64,000 nucleotides of DNA from Cichorium intybus. Its lineage: Eukaryota > Streptophyta > Magnoliopsida > Asterales > Asteraceae. Position 1 is the stretch's first letter, and each line of letters begins with the position of its first letter. The notes below the pieces were generated by a model. The model ran no database searches. It worked only from the letters and a program-made list of their open reading frames with translations, and was not told the DNA's origin. Of the stretch, positions 52,001 through 64,000 are shown piece by piece. The stretch is taken from positions 60,871,354 through 60,935,353 of the forward strand of contig CM042011.1 in assembly GCA_023525715.1 (NCBI GenBank). The letters run 5' to 3'. Position numbers and translations under genes: made by a program.

Positions 52001-52195
52001 CACTATTCCGGCGAACGTTTGACCGGCGATTTGGAGGTCTTCCGGTGGTCGAAAAATTCCAAAAAATATATTTTCGGAATCTGCGGAACGAGACCTTTCC
52101 AACGGCATACACCAAAATCGATTTTGAGACAAAACATTTTCGACCAAAAAACAGAAAATCACCCTCTGGAGCTATACCAAGGCTCTGATACCACT

Positions 52196-52521
52196 TGTTA
52201 GGATCAAGACACTTAGCATACGAACACTAAACACACACACTCGGCTCACAAATTAAGAACACAAGAATTTAATGTGGTTCGGTCCAAAAATGACCTACGT
52301 CCACGACGGATAACTAGGAATGCTTATTGCTATGTGTTTTTTATGTTGTGTGGTACATATAAAATTGTTACAAACCTTCAACTTATATAGGCATGTGTAT
52401 CTACCCACCATATATTAAACAATAGAAAGGAATGGGTTGGTTGGGTCAAAGAAAAAATAAATATGGCTAAATACTACCATCCATCTTTGAATTCAAAAAC
52501 TTCACACCAACCCTCTTGACA
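52196..52521 (-). repeat. Copia-2 5' LTR
   Basis: 326 bp, paired with 47200-47525. The primer site complement (GGCTCTGATACCACT) ends at 52195. Confidence 0.96.
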
Positions 52522-55648
<3,127 letters not shown>

Positions 55649-56029
55649 GAGTTAGGTTCTTGTAAGAACTAAAAAAACCATGAGATCTTGAGAACCCAAT
55701 CTAGTCCATTAGATCAAAAATTTTGATGGCTAAGATCAACAATGGTATATTTGTAATTATAAGCAACTTTAATGGTATATTATGTTTTTTAAATAAGTTT
55801 GCAAGGGCAAATCTGTACAAGAATTAATCATCCTAAAAATCAGCCTAATTAACTATCATTAAAAAAGGAAAATACCCCCTATTTCTCTCTCTCCTTCGTC
55901 TTCATCGTTCAAGAACCGGCTCCACAAACTCGACTTCACCCTCTCTCTCATATCTCCGGTCACCCCTCTCTCTTTCTCTATTATTCGCCGAAGTCGCCCT
56001 CCTTCCCTCGCCGCCGCCGTCCTCCACTA

Positions 56030-56516
56030 ACGCATCATGCATCACCGGCGTCTACCTCTCCTACATCCTCCACCATCGATGATGTATGCATCGCCTACCT
56101 CTACTGGAGACCCCTGCACCCGCCCTCTTTCTCTCTCGCTTCTTCTTCGTTTCTTTGAGCCTAGCCCGTCATCAGAACGAAGACAACATGGCGTTCAACC
56201 CTTCAACAGATGTGGATTTCAAGCTATTTGGAAAACCCTGTTTGTGGCGTTCAAACTGTAGATACAAAGTCCATAAATTACAATCAAGAGTCAGATTGAC
56301 ATTAACCCTAGTCGATCCATCTCTCTCCCTCCACCATCTTACGATTCCGATTATAAAAAAGATGATGTGATTATTGGGTCTCCTAGACTCGTATACAGTG
56401 CTGGTAAGGAGGAGGAGGACGGCGAGCCAATGATCGGATCACCGTGGACTTGGTTGGGTTCAAATAACGATGGTGGTGTTCATTCAAAGTATGTGATCCG
56501 GTTACTGTATTGCAGG
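56030..56516 (+). pseudogene. Captured exon-like segment in T3, unrecognised
   Basis: GC-richer than its surroundings and preceded by a CT-rich leader with an Arabidopsis-like 5' UTR look. One frame at about 56340-56514 reads DDVIIGSPRLVYSAG, then an acidic stretch and GSPWTWLGSNNDGG, ending at a donor-like AG|GTTAG. Stops interrupt it upstream. I cannot name the family; intron-exon structure is inferred. Confidence 0.4.
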
Positions 56517-57111
56517 TTAGTTTCGTCTTTTCAAATTTACTTTTACCATCCCTCTGTTTTTGGCCCCTCATTGGATCTGTAATTAGTTTAATTTCAGCGA
56601 ATTGATGAAGGGTTTTTGTTATTAACAGTTGGGGAATGTTGGGACAATCTGCAGTATAAAGAATTACTGGTTTATGTTTCACCTTCATATATGATATGAA
56701 TTTTGCATCAACTACAAACTTTATCATGACAATGTCAATTTTTTAATTGAAAGTCAAACTGTAGCTCTGTTTTTGGAACTAGACGGATTCAATTATTAGG
56801 TAGAATAATACAAGCATGCTATTGGTTATTTTAATTATGTTTGATTCCTTGATGAATATTGGAAATTTAGATACAAAGCATTTGATGAACCAGAAGGAAT
56901 CGAAGTAGCTTGGAACCAAATTGGGTTTCTGATTTCTTAAGAAACCGAGAAGTAGCTTCGATCCAATTGGCAAAATGTCGTTTTCGAAAGAGCCACAACT
57001 AGAGCTGACTACGACATTCACCCATCTTTCATGATTGGAATCAAGAATCGTGGATTGGAACCGGGGAAGTGGACAAAATACTATAAAAACACATTATTGA
57101 TTTTTGAGTCA

Positions 57112-57482
57112 TCCATATGTATAAATGCACATACATGGACATGTACACATACATGTATAAATATATATGTGAATATACGTGTATGCATATATGCATATAC
57201 GTATGTGCATATGTGCATATTTCGTATGTGCATATGTGCATACAAGTATGTGAGTATGTGTATATACATATTTGCATATGTGCATATATGAATATAAACA
57301 AGTGTTTTTATGAATGTTCATATGTATTTTCCATTTGTTCATTTATATATCTATGTGCATATATGCATATGTGTATATGTATATGTGCACATGTGCGTTG
57401 ACGTATGTGTGCATATATGCATATACGTATGTGTTTGTGTACATGTGTATATATGCATATGTGCATATGTGTATGTTCATTT
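57112..57482. repeat. TATGCATA/TATGTGCATA array in T3
   Basis: Dense TGCATA, TATGTGCATA and ACGTATGTGCATATG words over 370 bp, related to the arrays at 36600-37080 and 33666-34085. Open frames rich in Tyr, Ile, His and Cys on both strands are periodicity artefacts. Confidence 0.93.
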
Positions 57483-58078
57483 TTATTAATGTTCGTGCAG
57501 ATTTTACGAAATTTATCGAGTAGATTGAAGAAGTGAAAAATGATAAAAGTGAAGACACTTGACGATCAAGGAAGGAACACTGAAGATTATGAAATTATTG
57601 TTGTATTTTTTTAAAATATTTTATGTATGTATCTATCAAAACAGTTGTATATTATTGTTTTTAATAAATTAGTTTTTTTATTATTTGTATATGAATTCCG
57701 AAAATATGCATATATGCACCTTCGAGTGTGTATATATGCACATCGCAAATACATGACTTTAAAAGTATTTTTATAAATTCAAAAAATTTAATTTAAATAA
57801 AAAAAACTTTATAAATTTTTTATTTCGAAAAAATCCGAATTTATGAAAAACGAAAATTATGTGCAGGATTTTTTTTCTTTTTTAAAATTTGAAAATTCAA
57901 CTTTAATAGGCTTATTTTTAGGAATTGATGATATTGTTGCCAAAAACAAATAAAAAAAATCAAAATTAAATGAGATTTGTTAAATGACGATCATACCCTT
58001 ATTGGACTGGATAATGATCTAATGGTTAATACGGAGTTCTCAATATCTCATGGTTTTTTAGGTTCTCAAAAGAACCCA

Positions 58079-58105
58079 ATATATATATATATATATATAT
58101 ATATA
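58079..58105. repeat. (TA)n tract between T3 and T4
   Basis: Only 27 bp of (TA)n separate the right end of T3 from the left end of T4. Confidence 0.95.
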
Positions 58106-58874
58106 GAGTTAGGATATATTAAAAACTATAATTATTGTGTGGACGTGAGACCCAATCAAAAGCCTAGAATCACCAAGGGTAGTTTCGTAAGTTAGTATAT
58201 AATTTAATTAGTTAAATCTAAATTAAAACCTACAATTAAGGTAAATTTACCTATATCTATGGTAACTGACCTATAATTAGGGTAACTAAAATCATTCCCT
58301 CCTTTTATTCAGAATCTGCCGTTATCGCTTATTATAATACCACGATCAGCCTTATGCAACCATCGTCGGTCACCATACAGCCACCGCCGGTCACCACTAA
58401 CCGGTCTGCACATCAACCTGTTATCACCAACATTACAAAAACTCAAGTAGGAGCCATAACTCGTTGTGATTCTAGGTTCAACCTCGGTTGAATCTCGATT
58501 GAAATTATTGCGGGTTGCGATTCCAGTTTTGATTAGTAATTGTCGATTGATTCTTTGGGACTGGCAGCAAGCAATTTGGGATCCAGGTTCGTATTGTAGG
58601 TTTTTCTAGGAGTTGCAGGTCACAATTCCAATTTGTTCAGGTTCGTATTTTTTCGATTTCTCCTGATCGACTAATTCTAGTCTCCTATTTCTGATTCCTG
58701 ATTACTAGAATTAACGATTTCTAGTATTTGCGATTTGTGTGAGGTGGAGATATATCAATTACAGGAGGTTGGTGTTCGATTATATTTTTTTGATTAGTAG
58801 AATTGACGATTCGTATTTTTTTTATTACTAGAATTGACAATTACAGGAGGTTGGTGTTCGACTACTAGAATTGA

Positions 58875-61150
58875 TGTTGTGTTTTCAAGCATACATATAA
58901 AATACCCAGAAACGGCACCAAGAAACTTGATGTGTTACGAGCGTATATATGATTTTCGAAAATGATTTTCATATTAGTTTTACATTTTTAAACAGGGAAA
59001 TACCATGTATGAATAGAACAACACAGTAGGCAAGTGTACCTAGTCGATTGTAGTATAGTAATGGTAAATCCGGGTTGTCGGACCCAAGGGAAAACGGATA
59101 TTTTTAAGTTAAGAAAATCAATTATTAATTAACAATTATTCAAGCAAACACTCAGAAGCGAGTTTTAATGAAAACTCGTAAAACTTTGTTTATAAAATAA
59201 ATGACGAAATAATAAATTAAAATGATCATAACAACATGACAATAATAACAAGGGAAACTTTCGTCCAGGATTTGTTGATTCATATAAACCTATGTTGACT
59301 AGTTTTGATTATGTGCAATGAGTTTAAATAGGTTGCATTAAGTGGTAGGATCATATGGCCAAGTCACCAATTCTATGACTTCTAAGTTAATTTAGCACAA
59401 TGGTCATGCAACTAAATAACTTATAATCATGAATTATTAATACAATCTAGCATGCAAACATAGTCCATATCCTAATGGTCATAGTGATATGTTCATACAA
59501 TCAATGGTCATGAGTTGCAACTAAATGTGATATAAGTCTTATTTCACTAATCAAGTTTATATCTTAGATAACCTTCCTAGTTAAATGGTCAATAACTAGT
59601 CCAATGATATATAGTTGTCAATTATACATCACAATGGTTCATGTGATCAATACGTTTAAATGGCCATTAAACTTAATCATATGAAGATGGCTATCAAGAA
59701 TACAAACTTTAACCACATTCAATATGTATAGCATGCAAGTTATATATCCTAACCGATGTTAAACTCGAATCAAGAACTAGATCAACACATATTTATATTA
59801 ATGAATCAACATCACCTAGGCAAAAGCTACGCGAAATATAAATATAAATTACAAAACATAAAAGTAAACATTTATACTTAGATTCGATTCAACCATCTAG
59901 TTATGTTTGATATGCTATTAGTGCAATGGATATTGAAAGTTAAATACCGATTTCTAAAGTGATTAGATGTTTTGGTCTAACTACCTAATCCTATGATTAT
60001 AAGGTCATTAATGGCAATGGTCATGCAATTACATATTCCAAATAATCATGTATTGGTTCGTATCATACAGGATTCATTCGAGCTTTTGATCTCAATGGTC
60101 ATGACAATCAAATTGGTTTGTACAGATTGGCCCTCTAGTACAGACTTTGCATATACATACAAGATTCTACCTTCGTGACTTAACCCTAGGATTTGGTCCA
60201 TCACTAGTCATATCTGCCTAATGGTCATAGCACAGTTATGATAAAATTCATATAGTCAGATTGGTCCTCTAGACTAAAATAACTCAGCAATAAGTCCAAA
60301 AGAAAGGTTCCTTAACATATATGATGTCAAATGAATTATGCAAGATAAAATATAAAACGTTCAATATCCGATAAATAACAATCAAACCATAACTAGAAAG
60401 TAGTCAAATCTAAGTAATGAATAATGCAGATAACATGATCTGAAGAATACGGCCTAGGAAATCATAATAGAATGCTAAACATATATAAAGCAAACCGAAT
60501 GAAGTCCCGGCCGAACATTCTTCAAGCTCTCGATTCCATACGCACCATACCGTCTCCTCCTTGATTCTACAAGCCTTCTGGTAGATGTAGTAAGCAAACT
60601 ACCGAGTTTGGTGTTGTGTATGGTATTGGTGTGGGTATGGATCTCTCAAAGAAGAGGAGAAGGCCTCAATTTATAGATGGCACTGGCGTTGGGCGCAGTG
60701 CGCCTAGTGGGAATCTCAGCACGTTGGCCACCTTTATCGCTGGAAGAAGCACGTGTGTCTCACTTTTAATGTCGGATGTGAGGCACGGTGCGCCCAAAGG
60801 TAGACGGGGTGCGCCCATGCACATGCTTGGCAGGTCCGTTGAATCATTGGATGATCGCACTCGTGAATATATTACTCAAAAAGTCGGACGAAAAAGCGAT
60901 TTCTGGAATCTTCATGGGCGCAGTGCGCCCAGATATGGGCGCGGTGCGCCCAAGCTGTGGCCAGTTTTGCACTTAGTTTCTTTTTAAGCTCAAATCTTCA
61001 TGTAATCCGTTCCTTTACTCCAAACGCGTCTTTTTAGCTTCAAAATGAATATTTAAGCATATTAGGTATCTTTAGTTCATAACATGTATGAAACTAAACT
61101 AAAATGACACTGATATCGCCCGGAAAATATGTATAATTTACGCGATATCA
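58875..61150 (-). mobile_element. Long-LTR retrotransposon remnant (Athila/Tat-like)
   Basis: A 2.2-kb LTR (58928-61150) opens TGATGTG and closes GATATCA. Directly left, on the minus strand, is a degenerate tRNA-Asp-type primer site (GGTGCCGTTTCTGGG, near 58903-58921), then about 28 bp resembling the outer end of a second LTR. The unit is flanked by ATTGA at 58870-58874 and 61151-61155. It appears to be an element whose internal region and most of the left LTR were deleted. A minus-strand TATA box (CTATAAATTGAGG) lies near 60666-60678. No coding region remains. Confidence 0.7.
60691..60951. repeat. GGGCGCRGTGCGCCC palindrome cluster in LTR
   Basis: Five full or partial copies of GGGCGCRGTGCGCCC (near 60691, 60783, 60806, 60916 and 60937) just upstream of the minus-strand TATA box, in an otherwise AT-rich LTR. 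Same type of feature as the GCACGACTCGTGC cluster in the solo LTR at 15962-16089. Confidence 0.85.
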
Positions 61151-61589
61151 ATTGACGATTCCTATTTTTTTGATTTCTCCTGATCAACTTCAAGCTTGGA
61201 TTGGATAACATAACATTGTTGAAGTTGGAGTTTGATTACATTTACAGGCCATATTTGATCAGCATGTTAGGTATTTGTCAATCTTATTTCAGTTTTCACA
61301 TTTTTTTCATTTGTGTAATTAGTATATGTAATATACCATGTCAACTACCATGTCAAATTCTAGCAGAATGTTTTGTCTAATTAGTATATGTTTTGTGTAA
61401 GTAGTATATGTAACATACCATGTCAAATTCTAGTAGAATGTTTATGTATGATTTTGTAATCCTGGGATCAATGTTATGGATCATTCTAACATGTGAGAAT
61501 ATCATTATGATGTTGCAGGGTAATTCTTTGTGCATTCAAAACACACGAGAAATCAAGTAGAAACCCTAAAGTTTGGTTTCAAGGCAGTC

Positions 61590-61920
61590 ATTCTGACAGA
61601 ATGTTATTCTAGTAACCGTGTATATTCTATCAGAATGATCATATATTCTGTCAGAATGAATGTATATTCTGTTAGATTCTAATATATTATTCTAGTCATG
61701 TTGATGTTACACAATACAATGTAAATATCATTTTGTAATTCATTCTAATAGAATGTTTAATTTACTTTCATATAAATTTGATTTTTGTATAATTTTGTAA
61801 TTTATATAAGTATGATTTTGTAATTTATTCTACCAGAATGGTTAATTTACTTTCAAATTTGCAGTATCATTCTAATGTATGTTTTTGTAATTAATTCTAA
61901 CAGAATGTAAATGGTTAAGA
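61590..61920. repeat. ATTCTGNCAGAAT palindrome array in T4
   Basis: Repeated ATTCTGACAGAATG, ATTCTATCAGAATG and CATTCTAATAGAATG units, palindromes with a short centre, scattered among AT-rich sequence with TTTTGTAATT words. Confidence 0.85.
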
Positions 61921-62211
61921 ACTCAGATGAAGAATGAAAATTGAAGTTCGAATTTAAAAAGAAATTCGAATTTGAATTTGAAATAAAATTTAAATTTGAA
62001 ATTTAATCCCATGAAAATCTCACATTCCATATTTGAAAAAACATAAAATGTCCATAGTACCCTTTAGAATGATATAATTGGAAATTAGATAATTTTTTAA
62101 TTTAAAAAAATCAATATTCTGTAATTAATCACAACCATTGATCATTTGAATTCTACGCATCAGATTTGTCTTTACGACCACACAATAATTGTGGTTCTTA
62201 ATGTAACCTAG

Positions 62212-63070
<859 letters not shown>

Positions 63071-64000
63071 GGGAAAATGACACAAAAGCCCTTAAATTTG
63101 CATAAAATGTACGGTTTTACCCTTTTGGACTTTTTGTGTTCATTAAAGCCGGAACATTGTAAAAAAAAAGTTCATTTTTACCTTTGAAACCTGCTATAGC
63201 AGGTTTCCAAGTTACCATCAATTAAATTTCGCATAAAAGCCCTTAAGTTTTCATTTTTTTATGTTTTTACCCTAAATATTTTTTTCTTTACTCTTTCTTC
63301 CTCTCGCCCTCACGTGAACTACACCTCCGCGTCCACTCTTTCTCTTCTCCGGTCAACCTTCGCGCCACCACCGCCGTCCGCCTTCTGCTCCGATCGTCGC
63401 AAGTCCCTGCTACATTCCTTTCCCCCTGCCTGTCGCTACCCTCTGAGCTACCGCACACCACCATCAGCTTCTTCCTTTTCACGATCGATCCCTAGCCAAA
63501 CCCTTCGAACCAGCATGCCGCCAACGTCCACCTGCTCGTCTCCCGTGCTAGCCCCGCATCGCACCAGCCAAACCCCGCCTCTACCTTCGAACTCCAATCA
63601 TCTTCCATCCCTCTCCTCTCACCCTCGCTGCTCTCCCATTCCCCTTTCCCAACCGAACCCACCGAGCAAAACCATCTCCGACCTGTAAATTCCGATTTCG
63701 GCACTTAATCCGCCGATTTTCGACTTTCTGACCCCGGTTCTAGCCTCCGGTTAACCTCCGGTACAAACCCCACCCGCTACCTTCTCCGATCTGCGACCGA
63801 GTTAGGTGACTCGGTCAACTCGGAGAGTTGACCCGGTGAGCCAGCCGAGTCGGGTTCGAGTCAGAATAGTTGGGTCGAGTCAGTCCTAAAACGTAAAAAA
63901 TATTGAAAATTTAAGGGCTTTTATACAAAATTCAATTGATGGTAACTTGGAAACCTGCTATAGCAGGTTTCAAGGGTAAAAATGAACTTTTTTTTACAAA
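63071..64000. mobile_element. Mutator-like element with captured GC-rich segment, cut by window end
   Basis: Starts GGGAAAATGAC, the same 11 bases as the Mutator-like MITE at 44841. The segment 63153-63250 is repeated inverted at 63903-64000, each arm holding the perfect palindrome AAACCTGCTATAGCAGGTTT. Between the arms (63290-63890) is GC-rich, CT-rich, gene-like sequence unlike the flanks. Its open frames (plus 63314-63688; minus 63288-63704) are Ser/Pro- or Gly/Arg-rich with no recognised domain. The outer right end lies beyond the window. Reads as a Pack-MULE-like element. Confidence 0.7.

Larger units (their letters stand above)
47200..52521 (-). mobile_element. Copia-2 retrotransposon, near-complete, minus strand
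   Basis: A 5.3-kb Ty1/copia element with 326-bp LTRs at 47200-47525 and 52196-52521, opening TGTTAGGATC and closing TTGACA. By eye they differ at about 13 positions (roughly 96% identity). An exact 5-bp target duplication, CATAT, flanks it (47195-47199 and 52522-52526). The primer site (AGTGGTATCAGAGCC on the minus strand) abuts the 5' LTR near 52181-52195, and the polypurine tract AAGTGGGAGAT abuts the 3' LTR. Polyprotein order is gag, protease, integrase, reverse transcriptase, RNase H, broken by one frameshift and two nonsense codons. It is younger than T1. Confidence 0.97.
55649..58078 (+). mobile_element. TIR element T3 with exon-like segment
   Basis: The left TIR has TTAGGTTCTTGTAAGAAC, AACCATGAGAT, TTGAGAACC and CCATTAGATCA. 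The complement of the right end has TTGGGTTCTTTTGAGAAC, AACCATGAGAT, TTGAGAACT and CCATTAGATCA. (TA)n lies outside both ends. Interior: CT-rich leader (55880-56030), exon-like sequence (56030-56516), AT-rich DNA, a TATGCATA array (57112-57482) and a right-end block homologous to 37130-37772. Confidence 0.88.

Overview
The window looks like gene-poor, repeat-dominated DNA from a flowering plant, probably a eudicot. The evidence is the set of element families: Ty1/copia elements with initiator-Met tRNA primer sites, a long Tekay-type solo LTR, an L1-type LINE with an RRM-containing ORF1, Helitrons, hAT and Mutator-like non-autonomous elements, and fragments of plant genes. I see no intact host gene, tRNA, rRNA or CRISPR. 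Almost every protein homology I recognise is a broken transposon protein or a captured exon.

Layout. 1-4.5 kb: remnants of LTR elements, a possible foldback and a 216-bp SINE. 4.5-13.9 kb: copy A of a segmental duplication, interrupted by a LINE (4882-10203). 14.2-17.2 kb: a solo LTR with a perfect TCAGG target duplication. 17.4-22.2 kb: a decayed minus-strand Copia element. 22.6-25.1 kb: two related hAT elements, the second inside a (TA)n tract. 25.6-32.8 kb: copy B of the duplication, with two Helitrons inserted. 31.8-35.3 kb and 38.8-44.7 kb: a second, younger duplication (B/C).

39.8-62.3 kb is the most striking part. Five terminal-inverted-repeat elements (called T0-T4 here) lie end to end, separated only by (TA)n microsatellite; a sixth (T5) is nested inside T0. 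T1 carries a calcium-dependent protein kinase (CDPK) exon and T5 carries an exon resembling AUGMIN subunit 2. Each element also has its own array of short palindromic motifs near one end. Copia-2 is nested in T1 and a long-LTR remnant is nested in T4. The window closes inside a Mutator-like element at 63.07 kb.

The duplications act as natural controls. Copy B keeps the empty site of the LINE, copy A keeps the empty site of Helitron-2, and the B segment lacks the T5 insertion present in C. This fixes the element boundaries and gives a relative order: A/B duplication, Helitron-2 into B, B/C duplication, T5 into C. A 67-69 nt-arm foldback resembling a MIRNA precursor is preserved in both A and B and is the best candidate for a functional non-coding locus.
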